Origin: Vitreoscilla sp.
GTDB lineage: Bacteria; Pseudomonadota; Gammaproteobacteria; Burkholderiales; Burkholderiaceae_C
Assembly (NCBI GenBank): GCA_018780145.1
Contig: JADMKA010000179.1
Location: 1-35,979 of the forward strand
Direction of reading: 5' to 3'
Length of the DNA stretch: 35,979 nucleotides
Shown: positions 17,261 to 28,177 of the stretch, one piece after another
Position numbering within the stretch: position 1 is the first letter of the stretch
Layout of the letters: each line of letters starts with the position of its first letter
Made by a program: the position numbers and the translations under genes
The notes under the pieces: model-generated
Told to the model about the DNA's origin: nothing
The model's input: the letters and a program-made list of their open reading frames with translations, nothing else
The model's database searches: none

Positions 17261-20200
17261 ATGCCGCACCCTTTCATTCGCCTGCTCTCCCGCCTCAGCG
17301 TCGGCCGCAAGCTGCTGCTGATCTACCTGCTCGACCTGTGCGCGGTGATCTACATCAGCGGCATCCTGGTCAACGAGAAGTTCATCGCGATCGACTTCAC
17401 CCGCAAGGAGATCGCGGGCAACAGCTACATCGCCACGCTGCGCGACACCCTGGTCGGCGCGGCCCGGCTGGATCTGCCTGGCGCCGCATCGCCTGCACCC
17501 GGCGACCAGGCCGCCCTGCTTCGCGCCGCCCAATCCGCCCATGGCGAGGGCATGCAGAGTGCCGAGGCCAGCGAGCGGCTGATCCGCACGCTGGCCGAGC
17601 AACCCACCCCCGCCGCCCTGGTGCGCGATGCGCGCGCGCTGCTGACCCGCCTGGGCAATCAGTCCAACCTGATCCTCGACCCGGACCTGGACAGCTACTA
17701 CACGATGTCGCTGGTGGTGCTGCGCCTGCCTGAGTTGCTGGAACTGCAGCAGCGGGTGGGCGCCCACCTGCGCCAGGCGGCCGAGCCTGCCGAGCGCCGC
17801 ACGCAGTACCTGGTGCTGGAAGGCCAGCTCGACGGCACCACCCGCGGCATCGTCGCCGACTGGGCCGAAGCCACCGCCGCCCGGCCGGCGTTGAAGGGCG
17901 AGCTGGACACGGCGATGGCCAACCTGTCGGCGCGGATCGCGGCCTTCCAGCATGCCGCCCGCACCGCCATCGACCAACCCGACACCGGCACCGCCCAGGC
18001 CGACCTGTCCGCCGCCCAGGCGGCCCTGCTCGACCAGATCGAGGCCACCTGGCAAGGGGGCGCCGGGGCGCTTGGCCGCCTGCTGGCCGAGCGCGAATCA
18101 GCGCTCTACACCCGCATGTGGCTGCACCTTGGCACGGCGTTGTCGGTGCTGGTCGGCATCCTCAGCCTGGTCTACCTGGTGGCCCAGCAGATCCGCGTGC
18201 CGCTGCGCCGCCTGTCGCAAGTGGTCGACACCGTCGGCCGGACCGGCGACCACAGCCAGCGCGCCCAATGGACCAGCCAGGACGAGATCGGCCGCCTGGT
18301 CAGCGGTTTCAACGGCATGCTGGAGGAGCTCGACCGGGCCCGCCACGAGCAGCAGGAGCTGGCCGCCAGCGCACGCGCCGCCGAGGCCCAGCACGCCCTG
18401 CTGGAGGCCACGCCCATCGCCATCGTGGTCACCGCGGTGCCGGGCCACGAGGTGCTGCATGCCAATGCGCCGGCAGACACCTGGCTGGCCGGCCGCCGCA
18501 TGGACCCCTGGGCCGTCGGCCTGGATCCGAAGCTGCGCGTGCGCTTCTTCCAGCAGCTGTCGGACCGCGGCAAGGTCGACGAGTTCGAGGTCCGTTGGCT
18601 GGGCGGCGCCGAACCTGGCTGGGCCGTGCTGTCGGCGCGCCGCCTGTTCTACCAGGGCCAGGACGCGGTGCTGACCGCCTTCACGCCGATCAACCACCTC
18701 AAGCTGATGGAGCGCCGGCTGGAGTTGTGGGCCAAGGTCTACGAGGCCTCGTCGGAAGGCATCCTGATCGTCGACGCGGAGCGCCGCGTGCTGTCGGCCA
18801 ACCAGGCCTTCTACCGCTCCACCGGGCATGACGTGGTCGATGTCATCGGCACGCGGCCCGAGGCCTTGTTCACCGAGGACGAACAGGAGTTCGACGCCAT
18901 GTGGGCGGCGGTGATGCAGCGCGGCACCTGGCAGGGCGAGCTGAGCCTGCGGCGGCGCAACGGCAGCGACTACCCAGCCTGGCTGATGGTCAGTGCGGTG
19001 CGCGAGCCGCAGGGCGGCGTGTCGCACCACATCGTCACCTCGATCGACATCAGCGACAGGAAGAAGAGCGAGGAGCGTATCCAGTACCTGGCCCATCACG
19101 ATGTGCTGACCGGCCTGCCCAACCGGGCGCTGTGCGTCGAGCGCCTGCGCCTGGCCTTGTTGCAGGCGCAGCGCGCCGGGCAGCAGGTGGCCGTGCTGTT
19201 CATCGATCTGGACCGCTTCAAGGACATCAACGACTCGTTGGGCCACCACGTGGGCGACGGCCTGCTGCGTTCGGTGGCCCGGCGCCTGAGCGACACCGTG
19301 CGTGCGGTGGACACCGTGAGCCGGCTGGGTGGCGACGAGTTCGTGGTGGTGCTCAACGGCGTCCACGGGGTGGACGAGGTGGCGCACCTGGTCGAGCAGC
19401 GCCTGATCCCGCAGATCCGCCTGCCGCACGACGTGGACGGCGCCGAGCTGCATGTCTCGTGCAGCGTCGGCATCGCGCTGTACCCCGACGACGCACGCGA
19501 GCTCGACACCTTGATGCGGCACGCCGACGCGGCGATGTACCACGCCAAGGCCGAGGGCCGCGACGGCGCGCAGTTCTTCAGCCAGGAGATGACCGACCGC
19601 GCCCAGCAGCGCCTGCGCCTGGAGACCGCGCTGCGCCAGGCGGCGGCAGCCGGCCAGTTCGCCCTGCACTGGCAGCCGAGGGTGGCCGCCGAGGGCGGCG
19701 CGCTGGTCGGTGTCGAGGGCCTGCTGCGCTGGACCCACCCCGACCTCGGCAGCGTGCCGCCGGTGCGGTTCATCCCGATCGCCGAGGAGAGCGGGCTGAT
19801 CGTGCCCATCGGCGCCTGGGTCATCGAGGAAGCCTGTCGCCAGATCGGCGCCTGGCGGGCCGCAGGCAGCATGCCGCCCGAGGTGTCCATCAACCTGTCG
19901 GCCATCCAGCTGCGCGACCCCGGCCTGCTGGGGCAGTTGCAGGCCAGCATGCTGCGCCACGGGGTGCCCCCGGGCGTGTTGGAACTGGAGCTGACCGAAT
20001 CGATGCTGATGGACAGCGCCGAGGCCAGCCTGGGCGTGCTGCACGAGATCCGCCGGCTGGGCATCGGGCTGGCGATCGACGACTTCGGCACCGGCTACTC
20101 GAGCCTGAACTACCTCAACCGCTTCCCGATCGATCGCCTGAAGATCGACCGTTCCTTCGTGCGTGGCATGCTGGACGACAGCACCCACCGCGCCGTGACC

Positions 20201-20401
20201 ACCGCGGTGATCGGCCTGGGCCACACGCTGGGCCTGACCGTGGTGGCCGAAGGCGTGGAGACCGAGGACCAGGCGGCGGCGTTGCGCGCCGCTCGCTGCG
20301 ACGAACTGCAGGGCTACCTGTACGCGCGGCCGATGAGCGCCGAGGCCCTGGCCGGGTGGCAGGCGGCCGGGGCCGCGCTCAGTGCTGCCGGCGGTAGGTG
20401 A
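17261..20401 (+). CDS. Membrane HAMP-PAS-PAS-GGDEF-EAL cyclic-di-GMP enzyme
   Basis: A 1046-residue inner-membrane protein. TM1 is at about 17-37, a helical periplasmic sensor at 38-285 (Ala-rich, no recognised family) and TM2 at about 287-311, then HAMP, two PAS-like domains (about 375-480 and 490-605), GGDEF and EAL. GGDEF is intact at 690-694 with the inhibitory RAVD I-site five residues before it. The EAL core has EGL at 819-821 plus NLS, ELTES, DDFGTGYSS, KIDRSF and AEGVETE, so phosphodiesterase residues appear complete; net activity cannot be told. ATG at 17261 is set by the sigma54 promoter and TM1. The 3' end overlaps folA convergently by 23 bases. Confidence 0.92.
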   Translation: MPHPFIRLLSRLSVGRKLLLIYLLDLCAVIYISGILVNEKFIAIDFTRKEIAGNSYIATLRDTLVGAARLDLPGAASPAPGDQAALLRAAQSAHGEGMQSAEASERLIRTLAEQPTPAALVRDARALLTRLGNQSNLILDPDLDSYYTMSLVVLRLPELLELQQRVGAHLRQAAEPAERRTQYLVLEGQLDGTTRGIVADWAEATAARPALKGELDTAMANLSARIAAFQHAARTAIDQPDTGTAQADLSAAQAALLDQIEATWQGGAGALGRLLAERESALYTRMWLHLGTALSVLVGILSLVYLVAQQIRVPLRRLSQVVDTVGRTGDHSQRAQWTSQDEIGRLVSGFNGMLEELDRARHEQQELAASARAAEAQHALLEATPIAIVVTAVPGHEVLHANAPADTWLAGRRMDPWAVGLDPKLRVRFFQQLSDRGKVDEFEVRWLGGAEPGWAVLSARRLFYQGQDAVLTAFTPINHLKLMERRLELWAKVYEASSEGILIVDAERRVLSANQAFYRSTGHDVVDVIGTRPEALFTEDEQEFDAMWAAVMQRGTWQGELSLRRRNGSDYPAWLMVSAVREPQGGVSHHIVTSIDISDRKKSEERIQYLAHHDVLTGLPNRALCVERLRLALLQAQRAGQQVAVLFIDLDRFKDINDSLGHHVGDGLLRSVARRLSDTVRAVDTVSRLGGDEFVVVLNGVHGVDEVAHLVEQRLIPQIRLPHDVDGAELHVSCSVGIALYPDDARELDTLMRHADAAMYHAKAEGRDGAQFFSQEMTDRAQQRLRLETALRQAAAAGQFALHWQPRVAAEGGALVGVEGLLRWTHPDLGSVPPVRFIPIAEESGLIVPIGAWVIEEACRQIGAWRAAGSMPPEVSINLSAIQLRDPGLLGQLQASMLRHGVPPGVLELELTESMLMDSAEASLGVLHEIRRLGIGLAIDDFGTGYSSLNYLNRFPIDRLKIDRSFVRGMLDDSTHRAVTTAVIGLGHTLGLTVVAEGVETEDQAAALRAARCDELQGYLYARPMSAEALAGWQAAGAALSAAGGR

Positions 20402-20876
20402 CGAAGGCGAAGCCGAAGTCGTTCGGCGCGGCCGCCTGGTGCGGCTGGCGATCGACCTCCACGAAGGCCTCGCGGCTGAAGGCCGGGAAGTGGGCGTCGC
20501 CGTCGAACGCCCGGTCGATCTCGGTCAGCACCAGCTCGTCGGCCAGCGGCATGGCGTCACGGTAGACCTGCTCGCCGCCGATGACGTACACGCGGGGCGC
20601 GGCGCCCGCCGCGGCCAGGGCCTGGGCCAGGTCGGCCGCGACGGTGGCACCGGCCGGCACGAAACCGGGCTGCCGGCTCAGCACGATGTTGTGCCGCCCC
20701 GGCAGCGGCCGAAAGCGCTCGGGCAGCGACTCCCAGGTCTTGCGGCCCATGATCACCGGCGCGCCGGCCGTCACGGTGCGGAAGTGCTTCATGTCCTCCG
20801 GCAGGCGCCACAGCAGCCGGTTGTCGCCACCGATCACACCGTGGTGTGCCACCGCCGCGACCAGCACCAGCGCCAT
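20379..20876 (-). CDS. folA: Dihydrofolate reductase
   Basis: A 165-residue NADPH-dependent enzyme regenerating tetrahydrofolate. Motifs: AAVAHHGVIGGDNRLLWRLPEDMKHF (Trp and the catalytic Asp/Glu-type position in LPEDM), VIMGRKTWESLP, the NADPH-binding RHNIVLSRQPG and YVIGGEQVYRDAMP. Length is normal. Its ATG overlaps the thyA stop by four bases, matching the functional pair in which thymidylate synthase makes dihydrofolate and FolA recycles it. The 3' end overlaps the GGDEF-EAL gene on the other strand. Confidence 0.96.
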   Translation of the reverse strand: MALVLVAAVAHHGVIGGDNRLLWRLPEDMKHFRTVTAGAPVIMGRKTWESLPERFRPLPGRHNIVLSRQPGFVPAGATVAADLAQALAAAGAAPRVYVIGGEQVYRDAMPLADELVLTEIDRAFDGDAHFPAFSREAFVEVDRQPHQAAAPNDFGFAFVTYRRQH

Positions 20877-21688
20877 CAGACGGCCACCGGCGCCTTGATC
20901 GGCGCGTGGTGCTGGTACTCCAGCACTTCGAAATCCTCGAACTCGTAGTCGAAGATCGACGCCGGCCGCCGGCGGATGTTCAGCAGCGGGTAGGGGAAAG
21001 GTGTTCGCGCGAGCTGGGTCTCGACCTGCTCAAGATGGTTGTCGTAGAGGTGGCAATCGCCGCCGGTCCAGATGAAATCGCCCACCTGCAGATCGCACTG
21101 CTGGGCCAGCATGTGGGTCAGCAGCGCGTAGCTGGCGATGTTGAACGGCACGCCGAGGAAGATGTCCGCACTGCGCTGGTAGAGCTGGCAGCTGAGCCGC
21201 CCCTCGGCCACGTAGAACTGGAAGAAGGCGTGGCAGGGCATCAGCGCCATCTTGGGCAGATCGGCCACGTTCCAGGCGCTGACGATCAGCCGGCGCGAAT
21301 CCGGGTTGCTCTTGAGCTGCTCGACGAGCTGGGCGATCTGGTCGATGTGGCCGCCCTCGGGTGTCGGCCAGGTGCGCCACTGCACGCCGTAGACCGGCCC
21401 CAGATCGCCGTCGTCGCCCGCCCATTCGTCCCAGATGCTGCAGCCGCGCTCCTGCAGCCAGGCCACGTTGGAGTCACCTCGCAGGAACCACAGCAGCTCC
21501 AGGATGATGGACTTCAGGTGGACCTTCTTGGTCGTCACCAGCGGGAAGCCTTCGTTCAGGTCGAAGCGCATCTGGTGGCCGAACACGCTGCGCGTGCCGG
21601 TGCCGGTGCGATCACCCTTGGCCACACCCGTGGTGTGGACGTGGCGCATGAAATCTTCGTACTGGGACCGGACGGGGCGAATGCTCAT
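20876..21688 (-). CDS. thyA: Thymidylate synthase
   Basis: A 270-residue enzyme that methylates dUMP with methylene-tetrahydrofolate. Motifs: [17 protein letters not shown], the nucleophile Cys152 in [12 protein letters not shown], the phosphate-binding [10 protein letters not shown], and [16 protein letters not shown] with [16 protein letters not shown] at 21688 is chosen over a later Met because a TAAAAT -10 element stands exactly 6 bases before it, with no Shine-Dalgarno, suggesting a leaderless mRNA. It is the first gene of the thyA-folA operon; the OmpA-type lipoprotein gene ends 25 bases upstream. Confidence 0.97.
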   Translation of the reverse strand: MSIRPVRSQYEDFMRHVHTTGVAKGDRTGTGTRSVFGHQMRFDLNEGFPLVTTKKVHLKSIILELLWFLRGDSNVAWLQERGCSIWDEWAGDDGDLGPVYGVQWRTWPTPEGGHIDQIAQLVEQLKSNPDSRRLIVSAWNVADLPKMALMPCHAFFQFYVAEGRLSCQLYQRSADIFLGVPFNIASYALLTHMLAQQCDLQVGDFIWTGGDCHLYDNHLEQVETQLARTPFPYPLLNIRRRPASIFDYEFEDFEVLEYQHHAPIKAPVAV

Positions 21689-21690
21689 GA

Positions 21691-21705
21691 GCCGATTTTA
21701 TCGGC
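21691..21705 (-). promoter_or_regulatory. thyA -10 element inside a small hairpin
   Basis: On the minus strand TAAAAT (21700-21695) lies 6 bases before the thyA ATG, giving leaderless geometry. It sits in a perfect GCCGAT-TTT-ATCGGC inverted repeat. GCCGATAA on this strand looks like a sigma28 -10, but no TCAA box lies 15 bases upstream. Confidence 0.5.
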
Positions 21706-21713
21706 CGCAGGGT

Positions 21714-22364
21714 TCAGGACGGCTTCTGCGGTTCGCGCAGGAAGATCTCCACCCGGCGGTTGCGGGAGCGGCCGTCGGCCGTGCCGTTGTCGGCGATCGG
21801 CTGGCGAGCGCCCTCGCCGGAGATCTCCACCCGCTGGCTGGCCACGCCCTTGGAGGCCAGGTACTCGCGCACGCTGCGGGCCCGCTCGACCGACAGCGGG
21901 TCGTTGACGGCATCGCTGCCGGTGCTGTCGGTGTGGCCGACGACGCGCACGTGCATCGTCGCGTCCAGGCCCTGGGCGAACTGGTCCAGCACCGGCCGCA
22001 GCTCGGCCCGGATGTCCGAACGGCCGGTGTCGAACGAGATGTCGCTGGGCACGTTGACCTTGAGCTGGTTGTCCGCGGTGCGGTCGACGGTGACACCGGT
22101 GCCGGCGGTGGCCTTCTCCATCGCCTTGCGCTTGTCTTCCATGCGCTTGGACCACAGGTTGCCGGCGGCTGCACCCAGCACGCCGCCGATCAGCGCGCCG
22201 CTGCCGGCCTTGCCGCCGGTGGTGGTGCTGATGATCGCGCCGGCGGCAGCGCCGATGCCCGCGCCGGCCGCGGTGCCGCGTTCACGTTCCCCCATGTTGG
22301 CGCAGCCGGTGGCGAGCAGCGAGGTGGCGATCAGCCAGGGCAGGGGACGAAGTCGGGTGTTCAT
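21714..22364 (-). CDS. OmpA-family outer-membrane lipoprotein with glycine zipper
   Basis: A 216-residue lipoprotein. The signal peptide ends in LLATGC (Cys21). A glycine-zipper segment (about 29-70: GTAAGAGIGAAAGAII, GALIGGVLGAAAGN) could insert into or associate with membrane. A C-terminal OmpA/Pal peptidoglycan-binding domain (about 100-210) follows, with SDISFDTGRSDI, VVGHTDSTGS, LSVERARSVREYL and RSRNRRVEIFL. This is the YiaD-like architecture that tethers the outer membrane to peptidoglycan. AAGGAGG stands 6 bases before the ATG. The gene lies between an ABC exporter gene and thyA on the same strand. Confidence 0.92.
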   Translation of the reverse strand: MNTRLRPLPWLIATSLLATGCANMGERERGTAAGAGIGAAAGAIISTTTGGKAGSGALIGGVLGAAAGNLWSKRMEDKRKAMEKATAGTGVTVDRTADNQLKVNVPSDISFDTGRSDIRAELRPVLDQFAQGLDATMHVRVVGHTDSTGSDAVNDPLSVERARSVREYLASKGVASQRVEISGEGARQPIADNGTADGRSRNRRVEIFLREPQKPS

Positions 22365-22400
22365 GGGGTACCTCCTTGTGGTTTCCAGGATCGCAGGTTA

Positions 22401-22420
22401 AACCGGCTGCTGGGCCGGTT
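22401..22420 (-). terminator. Weak hairpin between the ABC exporter gene and the OmpA-type gene
   Basis: AACCGGC (22401-22407) and GCCGGTT (22414-22420) form a 7-bp stem just after the ABC exporter stop. Only TTTAA follows on the minus strand, so termination would be inefficient. Confidence 0.4.
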
Positions 22421-22437
22421 CGCAACGGGATGTGACC

Positions 22438-24234
<1,797 letters not shown>

Positions 24235-24342
24235 GTCGGGCAGTGTAGGCAATCGTCAAGGACGGGCACTTCGGCACGAAACGCGGGCCTACGCCAGCAC
24301 CATGCTGGCTACCATCCGAGGATCTTCTGCCCCCACCCGCCG

Positions 24343-25839
24343 ATGACCGCGCTGCACGACATCGACGAACTGCTGCCCCGTCTGCGACTGCTCGGCACCG
24401 CAGAGTTGCATGTGCGCGGCCAGGTCCTGCGCAACTTCGGCGGCCGCGGCGCCGCCCTGCTGCTGGCCCAGCTGGCGTTGGCGCCGCGCAAGGCCCACCC
24501 GCGCGAGACCCTGATCGACCAGCTCTGGCCCGATGCCGACCTGGACGCCGGCCGCAACCGCCTGCGCAATGCCCTGTCGGTCTTGCGCACAGCATTGGCC
24601 GATGCCGGTTGTGAACAGGTCGTGCTGGCCGACCGCGACAGCCTGCGCCTGGCACCCGGCGCCCTGGTCTGCGACGTGCACCACTTCGAGGAGGCGGTGC
24701 AGCGCCAGCAGTGGATCGACGCCCGCCACATCTATGCCGGCGAGTTGCTGCCGGGCCACTACGAAGAGTGGGTGGAGGAGGAACGGCAGCGGCTGGCCCG
24801 CCTGGCGGAGCGCATCCCGCCCCACCTGCCGGCCCTGAACGCCGACGAGCAGCGCGCGATGGCCCTGGTGGACCGCGCCGGCCTGCTGGCGCGGCGCGGA
24901 GCGCCAGGCTTCGAAGCCCGGGCGGTCGAGTTGCTGGAGCAGGCGGTGCGTCAGGCGCCGGCCTTTGCCCTGGCCCGGACCCGGCTGGCCGGCACGCTCT
25001 ACAACCGGGCGCTTCGCCTGGTCGGGCCCGAGCGGCGCAGCCAGTTCCAGCGCGCCCGCGAGGAGGTCGAGGCGGCGGTCAAGCTCGACCCGCTGGACCC
25101 GCGGGCCCGTGCCATGTGGCTGGTCTACCGCTACCGGCACGAGCTGAGCTTTGCACAGACGCGCGACGCGCTGCTCGACCTGGCCGAGCGCTTCCCGGAG
25201 TCGCCCGTGCCGCTGAACGCGCTGGGCATCGTCTACACCGATGTCGGCCACGCCGTCGAGGCCGAGGCCTGCCAGCGCCAGGCTCACCGCCTGGAGCCGC
25301 TCAATGTGATCGGCCTGTACAACATTGGCGCGGCACGCATGAACGGCTACCGCTACGCCAGTGCGCTGGAGGCATTCGACCAGGTGCTGGAACTGGAGCC
25401 CGACCACGGGGTGGCCCAGGTCGGGCGCTTCTTTGCACTGGCCGGCCTGAACCGGCTCGACGAGGCGGCGGCGCAGGCCCGCCGGGCCGCCGAGACCGGT
25501 GCCATCGGTGCCGACGAACTGGGTTTCTACGACGCGCTGTGTGCCCACTGGGCCGGCCGGCCCGAGGAGGCCCGCCGCCTGTACGCGCTGCCCACCACGG
25601 CCGCGCTCTGCGAGCGAGAGGCCGCCTACGCCGTGCTGCGCGACGTGCACCTCGGCCGCTGGGATGCCGCCCTGGCCCGCGTGCAACAGATGCGTGCCGA
25701 CGGTGACCCCAACCTGCTGGTGGTCTTCGGCTCGCGCAACGGCCTGGACACGCGGCGCGACGCCCGCTTCGAGGCCATCGCCCGAGAACTCGGCTGGCGG
25801 CCGCTCGACCAGATGCTTGCCGACGCCGCCCGCGGCTAA
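24343..25839 (+). CDS. SARP/BTAD-like transcriptional regulator with TPR repeats
   Basis: A 498-residue protein. The N-terminus (about 14-105) resembles the winged-helix DNA-binding domain of SARP activators: RLRLLGTAELHV, LLLAQLALAPRKAHPRETLIDQLWPD, GRNRLRNALSVLRTAL. A BTAD-like helical region follows (about 107-155: DVHHFEEAVQ, YAGELLPGHYEEWVEEER), then helical repeats of TPR type to the end (ALARTRLAGTLYNRAL, PLNALGIVYTDVGHAVEAEACQRQA, GYRYASALEAFDQVLELEPDHGVAQ). SARP regulators are best known in actinobacteria; here the target and signal are unknown. ATG at 24343 is the first in-frame Met of the domain. It is convergent with the acetyl-CoA hydrolase gene, sharing CTAA for both stops. Confidence 0.82.
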   Translation: MTALHDIDELLPRLRLLGTAELHVRGQVLRNFGGRGAALLLAQLALAPRKAHPRETLIDQLWPDADLDAGRNRLRNALSVLRTALADAGCEQVVLADRDSLRLAPGALVCDVHHFEEAVQRQQWIDARHIYAGELLPGHYEEWVEEERQRLARLAERIPPHLPALNADEQRAMALVDRAGLLARRGAPGFEARAVELLEQAVRQAPAFALARTRLAGTLYNRALRLVGPERRSQFQRAREEVEAAVKLDPLDPRARAMWLVYRYRHELSFAQTRDALLDLAERFPESPVPLNALGIVYTDVGHAVEAEACQRQAHRLEPLNVIGLYNIGAARMNGYRYASALEAFDQVLELEPDHGVAQVGRFFALAGLNRLDEAAAQARRAAETGAIGADELGFYDALCAHWAGRPEEARRLYALPTTAALCEREAAYAVLRDVHLGRWDAALARVQQMRADGDPNLLVVFGSRNGLDTRRDARFEAIARELGWRPLDQMLADAARG

Positions 25840-27983
25840 AGATTGCCCGCGAAGAGCTTGCGGATGAACATTTTCTTGAAGCTGGTCGCGTCGTCCAGCC
25901 CCAGCCGTTCCAGGTAGGCCGGTGGCGCCTCGCGGCCCTCCCACAGCGAACGCACGGCCATCGAGACCAGTTCCACCGGGTGCTGGGTCGCGCGTTTCAG
26001 GCGCTTCAGGGCCCGAACGATGTGCAACTCGTCATCGGTGAGGTCGGTGCCGAACGGGAAGTCCGGCAGCAGGCCGGCCTGGCTCCAGGGGTGGAGCTTC
26101 TCGTCCAGCATCTCGGGCAGGTTGCGGCGATGCGCCTCGGGGACCTCCCAGGCAGCGTCCAGCTTGCCGTGCGCGCGGGCGCTGGCCACCAGCTCGGCCT
26201 GGAAGCGCGAGTCGGCGATGCAGATCAGGCGTTGCACCACCTCGCTGTCGCTGCGACCGCGCAGGTCGGCCACGCCGTACTCGGTGATGACGATGTCGCG
26301 CAGGTGGCGCGGGATGGTCACATGGCCGTAGTTCCAGACGATGCTGCTGTGCAGGCCGTCCTTGTGTTCGTGGGTGGCGCGCAGCATCAGGATCGAGCGG
26401 GCATCGGGCAGCGCGTGGGCCATCGCGACGAAGTTGTACTGCCCGCCGACGCCGGAGACGACCTGGCCGCTTTCCAACCCGTCGGAGACCGCGGCGCCGA
26501 GCAGCGTGACCATCATCGTGGTGTTCATGAAGGAGGCGCCGCGGCGCTGGGCGCGCTTCAACTCGCTCTCGCCGGGCACACGGCCGTCGAGCTGGTTGAT
26601 GAAGTCGATGCGCGTCATGTCGATCTTGGCCAGCTCGGCTTCCGGCATGCGGCGCAGGCGCTCGTAGAAGTCGTTCGGGCCGAGGAAGAAGCCACCGTGC
26701 ATCACCACGCCGTGGGCCAGCCGCGCGCCCAGCAGGTGGGTGCCGATCGCCTCGGCGTGCGTGGGGTCGTCCAGGTCGTTGCGCAGGCGGTGGTCGCCCA
26801 GCACCAGGTGGTCGCCGTCCAGCGACACGCCGGCGCGCAGCACGCCCCAGTGGACCAGCCAGTCGATCTCGCCCGCATCGAGCGGCGAGCTGATGCGCCC
26901 GGCCCGGCGCAGGGCCGCCAGCGTGGCCGGTCCGACCGCCGGGCTTTCCAGGCTGCCGTCGTTGAGCAGACGCTGCAGCGTGGCATCGCCGAACACCTCA
27001 CGCCGCACGACGCCGGCCGCGATGAGCTGCAGAAAGCCGTTGACGAACATCTCCGAGCAGCCGTAGAGGCCCTGGTCGAAGCGGCCGAGCCGCCGGCCGG
27101 CCAGCTCGCCCGGCGGGCAGATCGAGCCGAGGATGCGCTGGTACTCGTCGCCGTGCCGGTCGCGCACGATCAGCGCCTGGGCGATGGCATCGCCGAGCGA
27201 GCCGATGCCGATCTGCAACGTGCCGCCATCGGCCACCAGGCTGGAGGCGTGCAGGCCGATCGCGTAGTCGGCCGTGCTGATCTTGCCGTTCGGCGGCCCG
27301 AAGAGCGTGTGCGTGGCCGCCGGGTCGGTGACGACGATGTCGAAGAAGCCGGGCTCCACCTGGGCGTGGTTGGGCATGAACGGCATCTGCAGGTTGACCA
27401 CGCCCACCTTCAGCAGCGGCTGGCCGATGGCGGCGTAGCGCTCGGTGACCTCGAAGGTCACGTCCGGGTTCGACGACAACGACAGCTGCCACTCCGCGCT
27501 GCCGGTTTCGCCCCGCGCCGCCACCGCCTGCGCGATCACGTTCATGCCCTGCACGGCCATGTCGCGGGCCACGAACGTGTAGTTGGTGGAGATGAAGTTC
27601 TGCTGCGCTGCCTCGTTGCCGAGGTAGTCGCCGGTCTTCATGAAGAACTCCCGCACTTCGATGTGCGGCGGCAGCAGGCCGGCCCGGCTGTCCTTCACGT
27701 AGTCCAGGTCGGGGTAATCCTGGAACACCCGTTCGACCAGCGGGGCCAGGAAGTGCGCTTCCAGCTCGCTCTTGCCCACCGGTCGCTCCAGCGACAGCGC
27801 GGTGATGATGCGCAGGCGTCGCGTTGGGTTGGCCTTGATGCGCTGGTACAGCGCATTGACGAACGGGTTGGGCTTGCCGATGCCCAGCGGAATGCCCAGC
27901 ACGATGTCGCCGGGCACCCGGTCCAGCACGGCGTCGACGGCGGCGTCCAGGCGGTCGATCAGGGTCGGGGTGGGCAGGGCCAT
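25836..27983 (-). CDS. Acetyl-CoA hydrolase/transferase family protein
   Basis: A 715-residue class I CoA-transferase-type protein. The C-terminal half carries AcetylCoA_hyd_C features: GSEMFVNGFLQL-like GCSEMFVNGF, VVMHGGFFLGPNDFYERL, INQLDG, GAAVSDGLESGQVVSGVGGQYNFV and VITEYGVADLRGRSD. The glutamate expected to form the glutamyl-CoA intermediate is probably in ITEYGVADLRG, by family analogy. The N-terminal third (VLGIPLGIGKPNPFVNALY...) makes it longer than typical 430-550-residue members. Substrate (acetate, succinate or another acyl-CoA) is undetermined. ATG at 27983 precedes the first conserved segment; no Shine-Dalgarno is visible. It is divergent from the GGDEF gene. Confidence 0.87.
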   Translation of the reverse strand: MALPTPTLIDRLDAAVDAVLDRVPGDIVLGIPLGIGKPNPFVNALYQRIKANPTRRLRIITALSLERPVGKSELEAHFLAPLVERVFQDYPDLDYVKDSRAGLLPPHIEVREFFMKTGDYLGNEAAQQNFISTNYTFVARDMAVQGMNVIAQAVAARGETGSAEWQLSLSSNPDVTFEVTERYAAIGQPLLKVGVVNLQMPFMPNHAQVEPGFFDIVVTDPAATHTLFGPPNGKISTADYAIGLHASSLVADGGTLQIGIGSLGDAIAQALIVRDRHGDEYQRILGSICPPGELAGRRLGRFDQGLYGCSEMFVNGFLQLIAAGVVRREVFGDATLQRLLNDGSLESPAVGPATLAALRRAGRISSPLDAGEIDWLVHWGVLRAGVSLDGDHLVLGDHRLRNDLDDPTHAEAIGTHLLGARLAHGVVMHGGFFLGPNDFYERLRRMPEAELAKIDMTRIDFINQLDGRVPGESELKRAQRRGASFMNTTMMVTLLGAAVSDGLESGQVVSGVGGQYNFVAMAHALPDARSILMLRATHEHKDGLHSSIVWNYGHVTIPRHLRDIVITEYGVADLRGRSDSEVVQRLICIADSRFQAELVASARAHGKLDAAWEVPEAHRRNLPEMLDEKLHPWSQAGLLPDFPFGTDLTDDELHIVRALKRLKRATQHPVELVSMAVRSLWEGREAPPAYLERLGLDDATSFKKMFIRKLFAGNL

Positions 27984-28100
27984 GGTGTGCTGTGGGTCGG
28001 GTTGGCGGAAGATCAGTGTCCTCCGGCTGGCACGTCCGGCGCTTGACCCAGGGCAAGACCGGCGGGAGGCCGGCGGGCCGGGGACTTCCGTCACGCCGGT

Positions 28101-28135
28101 CCGATCCCCCCACCCTCAAGGGGGCCCCAGATCGG
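28101..28135. repeat. Nested inverted repeat upstream of the GGDEF gene
   Basis: CCGATC plus a C run (28101-28111) pairs with a G run (28120-28124) and GATCGG (28130-28135). It overlaps the -35 and spacer of the sigma28-like promoter, so it may be a regulator site or a diverged interspersed repeat. Confidence 0.5.
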
Positions 28136-28142
28136 CCGATTT
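28116..28142 (+). promoter_or_regulatory. sigma28 (FliA)-type promoter of the GGDEF gene
   Basis: CTCAAG (TCAA at 28116-28119), N15, then GCCGATTT (28135-28142) matches the flagellar pattern TCAA/TAAA-N15-GCCGATAA in 9 of 12 (TAAA version) defined bases. The predicted start is near 28149, about 29 bases before the ATG. Confidence 0.65.
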
Positions 28143-28177
28143 ATGTTGGAATCTCCTGATCCTCTGACTGGAACCCG

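Noticed and set aside
18098-20224. 708-codon open frame on the minus strand opposite the GGDEF-EAL gene
   Set aside because: It has the His/Gln/Asp/Val-rich composition of a shadow frame and no recognisable motif.
20379-20401. Convergent overlap of the GGDEF-EAL and folA genes as a sign of misassembly or frameshift
   Set aside because: Both proteins end with normal C-termini; short 3' overlaps of convergent genes also occur at 25836-25839 and are usual in compact genomes.
21691-21705. GCCGATAA before thyA as a sigma28 -10
   Set aside because: No TCAA or TAAA box lies 15 bases upstream on that strand; TAAAAT as a vegetative -10 is simpler.
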